DNA of 8,824 nt from Halobacteriales archaeon QS_9_67_15 (GCA_003023165.1 PXSD01000015.1:1-8824); one strand, 5' to 3'. Positions 1-6,900 are shown, numbered from the stretch's first letter. Notes: generated by a model from the letters alone, not told the origin. Made by a program: numbers and translations.

Positions 1-277
1 GGCGGCGGCCCGTACAGCCACTCTTCCGGTAGATTTTTGCTTCGCCTACACCAACACTAATGCAGTCCGGGCGGCCCAACAGGACGCTCGGACGGGCCGT
101 CGTAGACCGGCCCCGAACTCGGGGACGCATGACGCGCACCGCTCCCACCGGGTAATAGGAGGGACCGTCCGAAGCCACGCACTGTGACGTGGTGTCCATC
201 TGGCCTCGAAAATCCCCTGCTCACTTCCGGGGTGACGTATGGAAGTCCACCGGGAATTGAAGATAGCCGGATGCGCC
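1..277. other. Left-edge stretch without a recognisable gene
   Basis: I see no convincing coding region here. One plus-strand frame is open from base 2 to a TGA at 185-187, about 61 codons with no visible start. It could be the tail of a gene entering from the left, but its codon use is unlike the neighbouring genes and I do not recognise the peptide. A short hairpin lies at 111-124 (CCCCG / CGGGG, loop AACT). Minus-strand open frames here give Arg/Pro/Gly-rich peptides typical of non-coding high-GC DNA. Confidence 0.4.
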
Positions 278-421
278 GGTCGCCGCGGACGGCGACCCGC
301 AGAGTCCACGCCGCGCCCATGCATGGGGGCAGGACGGCAACCCGCGAAGCCCTCGCGGGGGAAAGCCCCGCCCTCAAAGACTGAGCGGCTTTGCCGCGAG
401 GGAGTAGGGCGGGGTAGTTTA
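278..421 (+). mobile_element. Probable relic 3' end of an IS200/IS605-family (IS1341-type) element: tnpB tail and omega-RNA-like fold
   Basis: Seen: a plus-strand frame ends with GESPALKD at 358-381, followed by TGA at 382-384. Around it are several GC-rich hairpins: 278-297 (8 bp stem, loop CGGA), a 12-nt palindrome CCCATGCATGGG at 316-327, 341-359 (7 bp stem, 5-nt loop), and a nested fold at 366-414. From memory of the family, haloarchaeal TnpB proteins commonly end in a motif like GSPALKERTASAVSE, and their DNA ends with the same CCCCGCCCT...AGGGCGGGG stem and a GTAGTTTAC-like terminus; all of these have counterparts here. The frame is broken: counting to the expected GAGTAG stop gives 35 rather than 36 bases. 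No upstream TnpB domain (RuvC-like, zinc ribbon) is visible, so only a fragment remains. Inference: a decayed insertion at the end of the mnh operon. The hairpins could instead be an unrelated terminator. Confidence 0.5.
366..414 (+). repeat. Nested hairpin, 9-bp outer and 5-bp inner stem
   Basis: CCCCGCCCT at 366-374 pairs with AGGGCGGGG at 406-414. Inside it, GCGGC at 385-389 pairs with GCCGC at 393-397 around a TTT loop. Read on the minus strand this lies 5 nt beyond the mnhG stop codon, so it could also end the mnh transcript, although no good T-run follows it on that strand. On the plus strand it matches the expected terminal fold of a TnpB-associated RNA. Which role applies, if either, cannot be told from sequence. 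Confidence 0.6.
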
Positions 422-772
422 CTCCTCTTCGGTGTCGTCCTGCATCGGGACGGTCCCCGGCCAGTCGCCGCTCTCCAGGAATGGGACGCCCATCTTCTGG
501 GCGGCCCGCGAGATGACGTGCGAGCCGGTCGGCGCCGTGAAAAAGAGGAAGACGACGGTCACGAGCGCGGCCAGTCCGTCATCGACGGGACCGTAGTAGA
601 CGGTGGTGGCCAGCAGGATGGACGAGGCACCGAGCGTGGCGGCTTTGCTCGTCGCGTGCATCCTGTTGTAGACGTTCGGCAGTCGCAGGAGCCCCACCGT
701 CCCGACGAGGAGAAAGAAACTCCCGACGACGACGAGCGCGGTCACGGCGACGGCCTGGACTGTGGAGATCAT
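419..772 (-). CDS. mnhG: Mrp/Mnh Na+/H+ antiporter subunit G
   Basis: A small integral membrane subunit (117 aa) of the multisubunit Mrp-type Na+/H+ antiporter. The protein shows the MnhG/PhaG signature GLLRLPNVYNRMHATSKAAT at about residues 27-46, flanked by hydrophobic segments at about 7-27, 45-60 and 64-80, and ends in an acidic tail (DDTEEE). Length is usual for the family. The ATG overlaps the mnhF stop codon as ATGA (769-772), with a GAGGGTGA Shine-Dalgarno-like sequence about 9 nt upstream, so the start is secure. It is the last gene of the operon; its TAA (419-421) touches the relic insertion on the other side. The family's role is in assembly and activity of the Mrp complex; no catalytic residue is assigned to this subunit. 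Confidence 0.93.
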   Translation of the reverse strand: MISTVQAVAVTALVVVGSFFLLVGTVGLLRLPNVYNRMHATSKAATLGASSILLATTVYYGPVDDGLAALVTVVFLFFTAPTGSHVISRAAQKMGVPFLESGDWPGTVPMQDDTEEE

Positions 773-1059
773 TCGATGATGTCACCCTCTGTGATGAAAC
801 GCGCGACGGCGATGGTGCTGATGAACCCGATGATCGCGAGGACGAGGCTCACGGTGACGAACAGCCCCTCGCCGGTCTGGAGCGCGAACAGCGCGGCGAT
901 GGCGACGATGTTCGTCCCGATGGTGTCCAGGCCCACGACGCGGTCCGGGACCGTCGGGCCGCGGATGACCCGATAGCCGGCCAGCAGGGTCACGAGGCTG
1001 GCCAGCAACAGTCCGCCGAGGACGGCCGTCTCCAGGAACGCCGGGAGCTCACTCGCCAT
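769..1059 (-). CDS. mnhF: Mrp/Mnh Na+/H+ antiporter subunit F
   Basis: A 96-aa membrane subunit of the Mrp antiporter with three predicted transmembrane helices (about residues 10-29, 42-62 and 66-87). The family pattern is clear: YRVIRGPTVPDRVVGLDTI at about 29-47 and IGFISTIAVARFI near the C-terminus. I chose the ATG at 1059 rather than the GTG at 1068, because that GTG sits inside a perfect GGAGGTGA Shine-Dalgarno (1065-1072) placed 5 nt before the ATG. The gene overlaps the end of mnhE by 11 nt and the start of mnhG by 4 nt, which implies translational coupling. MnhF homologues have been linked to bile-salt and Na+ efflux in bacteria; here its place in a complete operon argues for its normal role in the complex. 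Confidence 0.92.
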   Translation of the reverse strand: MASELPAFLETAVLGGLLLASLVTLLAGYRVIRGPTVPDRVVGLDTIGTNIVAIAALFALQTGEGLFVTVSLVLAIIGFISTIAVARFITEGDIIE

Positions 1060-1657
1060 CGGTCTCACCTCCCGCGTCGGCCATCGGTTCGGCGGTCTCG
1101 CCCCCGTGGTCGGCCGCGGCGCGGCGGTCCGGGTCCGGAACCGGGTCGCCCGGGTCGCGCTCCTCGTCGAAGATGCGGAGGGCGTAGTCCTCCCAGGTCC
1201 GGATGGGGTCGGTGATGGCGTCGCGGTCGCGACCGTCGATGGCGTGGACGAACAGGGAGTTGCGGTCCGCGTCGTAATCTATCGTCAGCGTCCCCGGCGT
1301 CAGCGTGATGCTGTTCGCAATGGTGGTGATGGCCAGGTCCGTCTCGACGCGGAGCGGTACCTCGATCACGTCGGGTTCGATGGGCATCGACGGCGCGAGC
1401 ACGCGGTACGCCACGTCGAGGTTTGCCGTCAGCAGCTCCCACAGGAAGTTCGCGAGGTAGACGCCCGCGTAGGGGAGGCCTCGCAGGCGCGCGCCGACAG
1501 CTACGTTCGGCAGGTAGAACCGCCGGAACGCGAACGCGACCGGGAGTCCGACCGCGAGTCCGATGAGGAACTCGCCGACGACGGTTTCGGGGGTGACACC
1601 GCGGACGAACAGCCAGACGACCGCCAGTCCGGTTCCGATGCCGATCCAGCGCCTCAT
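1049..1657 (-). CDS. mnhE: Mrp/Mnh Na+/H+ antiporter subunit E
   Basis: A 202-aa MnhE/PhaE-family subunit. It has two or three N-terminal hydrophobic segments (about 5-20, 24-42 and 62-82), then a cytoplasmic domain carrying the family hallmark NSITLTPGTLTIDYD at about residues 115-129. After about residue 163 comes a tail of about 40 residues rich in Asp, Glu, Pro and Gly. It makes the protein longer than typical bacterial MnhE (about 160 aa) and looks disordered. The ATG at 1657 is preceded by a perfect GGAGGTGA (1662-1669) with 4-nt spacing. A 39-nt gap separates it from mnhD upstream, the only real gap in the operon, and it overlaps mnhF by 11 nt. In the complex MnhE contributes to the smaller membrane module next to MnhF and MnhG. 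Confidence 0.92.
   Translation of the reverse strand: MRRWIGIGTGLAVVWLFVRGVTPETVVGEFLIGLAVGLPVAFAFRRFYLPNVAVGARLRGLPYAGVYLANFLWELLTANLDVAYRVLAPSMPIEPDVIEVPLRVETDLAITTIANSITLTPGTLTIDYDADRNSLFVHAIDGRDRDAITDPIRTWEDYALRIFDEERDPGDPVPDPDRRAAADHGGETAEPMADAGGETDGE
1065..1072 (-). promoter_or_regulatory. Shine-Dalgarno that sets the mnhF start
   Basis: GGAGGTGA on the minus strand lies 5 nt ahead of ATG 1059 and inside the end of mnhE. Because the alternative upstream GTG falls within this motif, it decides the start in favour of the ATG. Confidence 0.75.
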
Positions 1658-1661
1658 CGCG

Positions 1662-1669
1662 TCACCTCC
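1662..1669 (-). promoter_or_regulatory. Shine-Dalgarno for mnhE
   Basis: A perfect GGAGGTGA on the minus strand lies 4 nt ahead of the mnhE ATG, in the 39-nt mnhD-mnhE gap. Its quality suggests independent initiation at mnhE, where the otherwise overlapping operon is interrupted. Confidence 0.7.
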
Positions 1670-1696
1670 CGGTCCTTGCGAGCGGCGTCCGGTCGG

Positions 1697-3316
1697 TCAC
1701 TCACGGGCGACCACCCCTGGGTCGACGGCGTCGACGTATGCATCGGTGTCGAGCGCCGCCCGTGCGGCGGACTCGGCGAAGCTATAGACCGGGTCGAAGC
1801 CGATACCGACGGCGACGACGACCAGCGCGAGCGCGGCGACCACGCCGACGAGGACGGACGACTGCGAGCCGTGCTCGACCAACGGCGTGACCTCGCCCCA
1901 GAACCCTTGCGACCAGGTCCGCGAGAGGTAAGCGATGGTGAATATCGCTCCCGCGAGCGCTCCAGCGAGCGCCAGCCCGGCCCCGGGCGTGCCCGCGGCG
2001 AGGGCGCGTCCGCCCGTGTCGAGCACGAGTAGCTTTCCGAAAAAACCCGACAGCGGCGGGATCCCGACGAGCGCGAGCGACCCGACGAAAAAGGACCCCG
2101 AAAGGACCGGGAATCGGGTCGTGAGTCCACCGAGACGCTCGAACTCGATGGTTCCCGTGGCGTCGTAGACGGTGCCGCTGACCAGGAATAGCAGCGACTT
2201 GGCGACGGCGTGGTTCAGCGAGTAGACCAGTGCGGCGACGACACCGAGCGTGCGCAGTGCGGGGTCCGAGACGGTCGCGACGACGGCCAGTGGCAGGACG
2301 ATGAACCCTACTTGACTGATGCTGGAGTAGGCGAACACGTCGTCCAGGGCGTCGCGACTGACAGCGCCGACCCCGCCGACGAGCATGCTCGCCAGCGCCA
2401 TCGCGAAGAGGACCGGGCCGAAGAAGGCGAGGAACGACTCGCCGGAGAGGGCGGGGAGACCGAGCCCGCCCTCCACCGCGCCCGCGGCAAAGACGGTGAA
2501 GTACAGGCGGACGATGGCGTAGATGCCCACCTTCTTGGTGACGCCGGCGAGGAACGCGGAGACCGGCGCCGGCGCGGCCCGGTAGGCGGGTGGCACCCAG
2601 AAGTGGAAGGGGACGATCCCCGCCTTCAGCGCGAAGACGACCAGGAGGATGGTCGACAGGCCCAGGACCGGCGCGGGGTCGATCCCGAACTCGGCGGGCG
2701 CGGCCAGCCGTCGGGCGATGTCGGCCATGTTGAGCGTCCCGGTGGTCGCGTAGAGGCCGCCGATACTGACGAGCATCAGGGCGCTGCCGAAGAGGTTGAG
2801 GACGGTGTACTGCAGGGCCGCGGCGGTGTGGCGCGGGCCGCTGTAGAAGGCGACGAACACGTAACTGGGCATGAGCATCACCTCGAACCAGACGAAGAGG
2901 TTGAACACGTCGCCGGTGAGGAACGAGCCGGACACCCCCAGCAGCATGAAGTGGAACAGGGGGTGATAGGAGACACGCTGGCCCTGCTCGTCGACGTAGA
3001 CGACCGAGAACACCAGCAGCGCAACCGTCACGAGCGCGGCCAGCGAGAGCATGAACGCGGCGAGGGCGTCCGCGACGAGGCTGATGCCGAACGGTGCCGG
3101 CCAGGCCGAGAGCTGGTAGGTCAGTGTCCCGCCGGAGAGGACGCGGTCGGCGAGGACGGCGACACCGACCGCGTAGGCGCCGACACCCAGCAGGCTGAGC
3201 GCGCGCTGGAGGCGGTCGTGACGGCGGGTCGCCAGCGTCGCGACGGCGGTGACCAGCGCGACTAGCATCGGCGCGATGACGACGTGTGTGGTCGACACCG
3301 CGAGGTCGGCGCTCAT
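1697..3316 (-). CDS. mnhD: Mrp/Mnh Na+/H+ antiporter subunit D (NuoN/NuoM-like proton-channel subunit)
   Basis: A 539-aa polytopic membrane protein of the Complex I-like antiporter family (proton-conducting membrane transporter domain), with about 14 hydrophobic segments. The ion-path residues conserved in MrpD and NuoL/M/N are visible: Glu145 in LFVWFEVMLMPSYV, Lys231 in ALKAGIVPFHFWVP, the Lys261/Lys262 pair in FLAGVTKKVGIYAI, and the HAVAKSLLFLVSG segment further on. Length fits the family. I chose the ATG at 3316 (MSADLAV...): it forms an ATGA overlap with the mnhC stop and has GGAAGTGA about 7 nt upstream. The open frame runs further upstream, but that part lies inside mnhC and reads as Arg-rich shadow sequence. 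MnhD forms one of the two large proton channels of the complex and is essential for Na+/H+ exchange in studied bacterial homologues. Confidence 0.95.
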   Translation of the reverse strand: MSADLAVSTTHVVIAPMLVALVTAVATLATRRHDRLQRALSLLGVGAYAVGVAVLADRVLSGGTLTYQLSAWPAPFGISLVADALAAFMLSLAALVTVALLVFSVVYVDEQGQRVSYHPLFHFMLLGVSGSFLTGDVFNLFVWFEVMLMPSYVFVAFYSGPRHTAAALQYTVLNLFGSALMLVSIGGLYATTGTLNMADIARRLAAPAEFGIDPAPVLGLSTILLVVFALKAGIVPFHFWVPPAYRAAPAPVSAFLAGVTKKVGIYAIVRLYFTVFAAGAVEGGLGLPALSGESFLAFFGPVLFAMALASMLVGGVGAVSRDALDDVFAYSSISQVGFIVLPLAVVATVSDPALRTLGVVAALVYSLNHAVAKSLLFLVSGTVYDATGTIEFERLGGLTTRFPVLSGSFFVGSLALVGIPPLSGFFGKLLVLDTGGRALAAGTPGAGLALAGALAGAIFTIAYLSRTWSQGFWGEVTPLVEHGSQSSVLVGVVAALALVVVAVGIGFDPVYSFAESAARAALDTDAYVDAVDPGVVARE

Positions 3317-3681
3317 TCGGCGGTCACTTCCCCGAGGTTGAGCGTGCCGTGCTCCTCGTAGAGTCGGTAGGTCAACACCAGTGCGAAGGCGGTCGTCCCG
3401 AAGCTGATGACGATGGCGGTCAGCACCAGCGCCTGGACGAGCGGGTCGGTCACGCACTCCGCGCCGGCGTCGGGCACTGAGCAGGCGACCGGATGCTCGC
3501 CGCCGTGACCGAGGACCGGCGACTGCCCGGTCAGCCCGCCCATCGTCACGAGGTAGACGTTGGCGGCCTGGCTGATGATCGTGACGCCCCAGACGACTCT
3601 GACCACGTCCCGCCGGAGGATCAGGAAGGTCCCCAGCGCGAACAGCAGTCCCAGGACAGCCGCGAGGATGACCTGGGTCAT
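3313..3681 (-). CDS. mnhC: Mrp/Mnh Na+/H+ antiporter subunit C (NuoK-like)
   Basis: A 122-aa NuoK-like membrane subunit with three predicted helices (about residues 3-22, 29-48 and 83-104). The family signature DPLVQALVLTAIVISFGTTA spans about 79-98. The start is the ATG at 3681, which overlaps the mnhB stop as ATGA and has GGAGGT 9 nt upstream; the longer open frame into mnhB is an Arg-rich shadow. The loop between helices 2 and 3 (about 51-80) is longer than in the B. subtilis MrpC I remember, by about 10 residues, and carries two cysteines (Cys67 and Cys76), which are rare in haloarchaeal proteins. In the complex MnhC sits between the large MnhA and MnhD subunits, as NuoK does in Complex I. 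Confidence 0.94.
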   Translation of the reverse strand: MTQVILAAVLGLLFALGTFLILRRDVVRVVWGVTIISQAANVYLVTMGGLTGQSPVLGHGGEHPVACSVPDAGAECVTDPLVQALVLTAIVISFGTTAFALVLTYRLYEEHGTLNLGEVTAE

Positions 3682-4154
3682 TCCGCGCCTACCTCCGCGA
3701 GGATCGTCAAAAGCGCTCCGACGACGACGGCGTAGACGCCGAGGTCGAACACGAGCGCCGAGGCGACTTCGAGTTCGCCGTAGACGGGGAGGTGCTCGAG
3801 GAACGCTACCGCCTGCGTGAGGAACGGGTAGCCGAGGACCATCGCGGCGACGCCGCTCCCGGCGGCGACCGCGAGACCGCTCGCGAAGACGCGGCCGTAC
3901 TCGCGGACGATCCCGGACTCGGTCTCGTAGCGGACGGCGGGAGTGCGGTCGAGCAGTTCGGTTTCGAGGTAGTCGAGGCCGTAGATGATGTAGACGAGCG
4001 CGAACGCCGTCACCGTCAGGACTCCGGCGATGAAGCCGCCGCCGGGGAGGTTGTGGCCCTGCAACAGCAGCGCGATAGCTGTCACGAGTATCATCGGGAC
4101 GACCAGTCGCGTCACGGTGCGGGCGATGACCGTCGGCTTCCTGTCGAGTGTCAC
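3678..4154 (-). CDS. mnhB: Mrp/Mnh Na+/H+ antiporter subunit B
   Basis: A 158-aa MnhB-domain protein. The diagnostic motif GHNLPGGGFIAG lies at residues 33-44, after a first membrane helix (about 15-32); further hydrophobic segments follow at about 42-58, 91-106 and 134-153. Translation starts at GTG 4154, which overlaps the mnhA stop codon as GTGA; GAGGTGA stands 6 nt upstream, inside the end of mnhA. Length is normal for a stand-alone MnhB, so mnhA and mnhB are separate genes here, not fused as in some lineages. MnhB is needed for a functional Mrp complex in characterised bacterial systems and lies near the proposed ion-entry region. Confidence 0.94.
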   Translation of the reverse strand: MTLDRKPTVIARTVTRLVVPMILVTAIALLLQGHNLPGGGFIAGVLTVTAFALVYIIYGLDYLETELLDRTPAVRYETESGIVREYGRVFASGLAVAAGSGVAAMVLGYPFLTQAVAFLEHLPVYGELEVASALVFDLGVYAVVVGALLTILAEVGAE

Positions 4155-6586
4155 TGGTGTTCACCTCGTTCGCGCATCGCGACCAGCGTGCTGACCGACA
4201 GCGCGGCCATCGCGACGACCGATATCTCCCCCAGCGTGTCGAACGCCCGGAAGTCGACGAGGATGACGTTGACGATGTTCCCGCCGCCGCCCCCGTCGAC
4301 GAAGGTCGGCCCGTGTTCGGCCGGGACGCCGCTGTTCTCGACGAAGTACTGGGCGACCACGTCGTCGGGCGTCCCCGCCGTCGAGAGCAGCACCGTCACC
4401 GCGACGGTGAGTCCCACCGCGCCGGCGACGACGGCGTCTCGGGCTGCCCGGACCCTGTCTATCGTCCCGTAGAACGCCGGCAGCTTGTCGAGCACCAGCA
4501 GGAAGATGACGAGCACGAGCGTCTCGACGACCAGCTGGGTCAGCGCCAGGTCCGGGGCACTCCCGAGGATGTAGAAGATGGCGACCATGAATCCGAGGAT
4601 GGAGAGGGTCAACACCCCCGAGACGTGCGACGGCGCGGCAGTGACGGCGAGTGCGCCGATCACCGCGACACCGAGGACGACGACCAGCGCCGGTTCCAGC
4701 CCGGCGTAGGCGATGGTCGGGAGCGCGACGCCCGCGGCCGCGTACGCGCTCAGCGCGAGGCCCGCGAGCGCGAGCGAGAGCGCGAGCGCGTACGTGCGGA
4801 GGTGGCCCGTCTGGACCAGGTCGATGGCCGACGAGCGGTCGAGCCCCTCGGTGGCGCCGTCGTAGTACCAGTTCGGCCGGAGGAAGTCGACGCTCCGGAC
4901 GGCGCGGACGCCATCGCGGATCCGGTCGAAAAAGGGGTAGGTGACCGCGCCGACGCCGATTGTCACTGTGCTCATGACCAGCCACGGGGTGACCTCCGTC
5001 GGGAGGTAGTACGAGAAACCGTGGTGGCCACCCTCCTCGCCCGTCGCGGCGACCGAGCTCTCGATAACGCTCCCCACGAACGATTCGAGGGGCGTGAAGT
5101 GGACGCCGACGGTCCCGGCGACGCCGCCGAGACCGACGACGAGCGCGAGTCCACCGAGCACCACGGCGGGCAGAGTCATCGCGAGCGGCGGCGCGTGGAC
5201 CTCGCCCAGCGCGTCGGGCTTGTCGCCGAAAAAGAGCATGAGAAAGCGGATCGAGTAGAGGAACGTGAAGACGCTTCCGAAGACGGCGACGACGGGGAGC
5301 AGCCACCACAATGGCGACCCCCCGTGGGAGACGAAGTGGCCGGCAGTCTCGTAGACGGCGTGGAAGAGGAACTCCTTGGAGTAGAAGCCGTTGAACGGCG
5401 GGAGCCCGGCCATCCCGAGCGCCGCGACGGCGGTGACCGCGGCCGTTATCGGGAGGTCATTGGCGAGCCCGCCGAGTTCGTCGATCGCACGCGTTCCGGC
5501 CTCGTGGGCGACGATACCGGCCACGAGGAAGAGGGCGGCCTTGAACAGCGCGTGGTTGAGGATGTGAAAGCCGCCGGTCTCGGCACCGAGGTACTCCGTC
5601 ATGCCGTAGCCGGCGACGATCAGCCCGAGGTGGGACGCCGTCGAATAGGCCAGCAACTCCTTGATGTCGCTGGCGGCGACGGCCAAAATCGCGGTGACGG
5701 TCATCGTCACCAGGCCCAGAACCCCGAAAACGAGCGTCCACTCGTCGGTCAGCAACAGCGGGCGGACCCGGCCGACGAGATAGACGCCGGCCTTGACCAT
5801 CGTCGCCGAGTGGAGGAACGCCGAGACGGGCGTCGGGGCCTCCATCGCGTTCGGGAGCCAGATGTGGAAGGGGACCTGGGCGGACTTGGTGGCGGCGCCG
5901 ACGCCGACGAGGAGGAGGACCGGGACGAACAGTCCCTGCGTGCGCATGGACTCGACCATCGGTTCGGCAGCGGCGATGATCGACCCCTCGCCCGCGAGGC
6001 GGAACGCCGAGTCGACCTCGGGGACGCCGGCGGCGACGACGGCCAGCAGGAGGAAGCCGACGAGCATGAACAGTCCGCCTGCGACGGTGATCAGCATCGA
6101 CTTCCGCGCGGCGTACCGGGAGGCGGCGGCGTTCTGGTAGTGACCGATCAGCAGGAACGAGGAGACGGAGGTCAGCTCCCAGAAGACGAACAGGGCGATA
6201 AGGTCCGCGGCGAAGGCGACCCCGAGCATCGACCCCATGAACGCAAGCAGCGTCGCGTAGTACTTCGCCTGGCCCGGCTCCCCGTGCATGTACCCACCCG
6301 AGTAGATGAACACGAGCACGCCGACACCACTGGCGAGTGTGCCGATCAACAGCGCGAGGCCGTCGACGTAGAACGCGAGCGAGACGCCGTAGTTGGGTAT
6401 CCACGGGACGACGACGGTCCCGTAGGTCCCGAAGAGGCTGCCGACGAGCGCGAGTGAGCCCGCGGCGACGGCGGCGGCGAAGTAGGCCGTCCGCTCGCCG
6501 AGGACGCGATGGACCAGCGGGGTCAGCGCCGCTCCGAGAAAGGGGAGCGTCACCACGGCGAGCACTACGAACCGGTCCGGTTGCAC
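4151..6586 (-). CDS. mnhA: Mrp/Mnh Na+/H+ antiporter subunit A (NuoL-like, with C-terminal MnhA extension)
   Basis: The largest subunit, 811 aa from the chosen start, a normal MrpA length. The N-terminal two thirds is the NuoL-like proton-channel domain: Glu137 in FWELTSVSSFLLIG, Lys234 in ATKSAQVPFHIWLP, Lys265 in ATMVKAGVYLV, and later HALFKAALFLVAG. The C-terminal part carries both MrpA-specific modules: SAPDLALTQLVVETLVLVIF (MrpA C/D-type, DUF4040) and, near the end, NIVNVILVDFRAFDTLGEI (C/E-type). I prefer the GTG at 6586 as start: hydrophobic sequence begins almost at once, and a TATA-like element lies 29 nt upstream, as expected for a leaderless transcript. An ATG at 6715 would add 43 polar residues without family character and would lie upstream of that promoter. 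It is the first gene of the operon. Confidence 0.93.
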   Translation of the reverse strand: MQPDRFVVLAVVTLPFLGAALTPLVHRVLGERTAYFAAAVAAGSLALVGSLFGTYGTVVVPWIPNYGVSLAFYVDGLALLIGTLASGVGVLVFIYSGGYMHGEPGQAKYYATLLAFMGSMLGVAFAADLIALFVFWELTSVSSFLLIGHYQNAAASRYAARKSMLITVAGGLFMLVGFLLLAVVAAGVPEVDSAFRLAGEGSIIAAAEPMVESMRTQGLFVPVLLLVGVGAATKSAQVPFHIWLPNAMEAPTPVSAFLHSATMVKAGVYLVGRVRPLLLTDEWTLVFGVLGLVTMTVTAILAVAASDIKELLAYSTASHLGLIVAGYGMTEYLGAETGGFHILNHALFKAALFLVAGIVAHEAGTRAIDELGGLANDLPITAAVTAVAALGMAGLPPFNGFYSKEFLFHAVYETAGHFVSHGGSPLWWLLPVVAVFGSVFTFLYSIRFLMLFFGDKPDALGEVHAPPLAMTLPAVVLGGLALVVGLGGVAGTVGVHFTPLESFVGSVIESSVAATGEEGGHHGFSYYLPTEVTPWLVMSTVTIGVGAVTYPFFDRIRDGVRAVRSVDFLRPNWYYDGATEGLDRSSAIDLVQTGHLRTYALALSLALAGLALSAYAAAGVALPTIAYAGLEPALVVVLGVAVIGALAVTAAPSHVSGVLTLSILGFMVAIFYILGSAPDLALTQLVVETLVLVIFLLVLDKLPAFYGTIDRVRAARDAVVAGAVGLTVAVTVLLSTAGTPDDVVAQYFVENSGVPAEHGPTFVDGGGGGNIVNVILVDFRAFDTLGEISVVAMAALSVSTLVAMRERGEHQ

Positions 6587-6804
6587 ACCCGTTTCTGATT
6601 CGAGACGGGACTTAACACTTCTCGTCTCCGTCGGCCATCCACCGCTGAGAACATCGGTCCCTGCCAGCGAATCCACCGACCCGATCCTCCACTGGCCTGA
6701 CCTCTCCGCCGGCACGATTCAAGCCGAGCGATACCGGATAGAATCAAACGTGATACTTGGAAGGCCGCGCTTGAATTTACGAAATTGATAACACGGTAGT
6801 GAGG
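6587..6804. other. Divergent intergenic control region
   Basis: This is the non-coding stretch between the leftward mnh operon and the rightward pilin gene, with lower GC in its right half. It contains the candidate mnh TATA element and, at 6774-6786, a 13-nt inverted repeat AATTTACGAAATT about 20 nt upstream of the pilin TATA box, a plausible regulator site. I see no small gene here. Confidence 0.55.
6611..6620 (-). promoter_or_regulatory. Candidate TATA element for the mnh operon
   Basis: The minus strand reads AAGTGTTAAG here, preceded by a purine-rich GACGAG stretch that could serve as a BRE. Its centre lies about 29 nt before GTG 6586, the spacing of haloarchaeal leaderless promoters. 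This is inference from spacing and composition; the element is weaker than the TTATATAT box on the other strand. Confidence 0.4.
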
Positions 6805-6805
6805 C

Positions 6806-6813
6806 TTATATAT
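6806..6813 (+). promoter_or_regulatory. TATA box of the pilin gene
   Basis: TTATATAT is the best TATA box in the window. Haloarchaeal transcription would begin about 25-28 nt downstream, near 6835, giving a leader of about 90 nt before ATG 6927. It lies too close to the ATG at 6825 for that codon to start the protein. Confidence 0.6.
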
Positions 6814-6840
6814 CGCCCTCGGAGATGAGTAGACGACACG

Positions 6841-6900
6841 CACCGGCCGCCGACGGACCCTTCGGGTTCGACCGGTGGCAAAGCACAGGGGCTTGGCCCC
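6841..6900 (+). promoter_or_regulatory. Structured 5' leader of the pilin mRNA
   Basis: Two hairpins can be drawn in the predicted leader. The first is nested: CACCGG (6841-6846) pairs with CCGGTG (6872-6877), and CGGACCC (6854-6860) pairs with GGGTTCG (6864-6870) with one G-U pair and a TTC loop. The second is GGGGC (6888-6892) with GCCCC (6896-6900), loop TTG. Most haloarchaeal mRNAs are leaderless or have short leaders, so this may be regulatory. No known riboswitch class is recognisable. Confidence 0.35.

Noticed and set aside
46..377. Two overlapping minus-strand open frames at the left edge
   Set aside because: Arg/Pro/Gly-rich without a domain, and they run through the relic hairpins, so more likely non-coding.
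366..414. Simple intrinsic terminator of the mnh operon as the only explanation of this hairpin
   Set aside because: Possible, but the nested fold together with the GESPALKD frame and the missing T-run on the minus strand fit a TnpB 3' end better.
1106..2032. Plus-strand open frame of 308 codons across mnhE and mnhD
   Set aside because: Antisense shadow that crosses a gene boundary, without any recognisable motif.
2210..3265. Plus-strand open frame of 351 codons opposite mnhD
   Set aside because: Charged, repetitive composition with no hydrophobic core, caused by GC-rich third positions of mnhD on the other strand.
4148..6457. Plus-strand open frame of 769 codons opposite mnhA
   Set aside because: It reads as low-complexity Arg/Asp/Glu/Gly/Val-rich sequence with no domain; long antisense frames are common opposite high-GC haloarchaeal genes. 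The minus strand gives a clear MrpA.
6587..6715. ATG-initiated N-terminal extension of MnhA by 43 residues
   Set aside because: The extra residues are polar and unlike MrpA, and the likely promoter lies downstream of that ATG.
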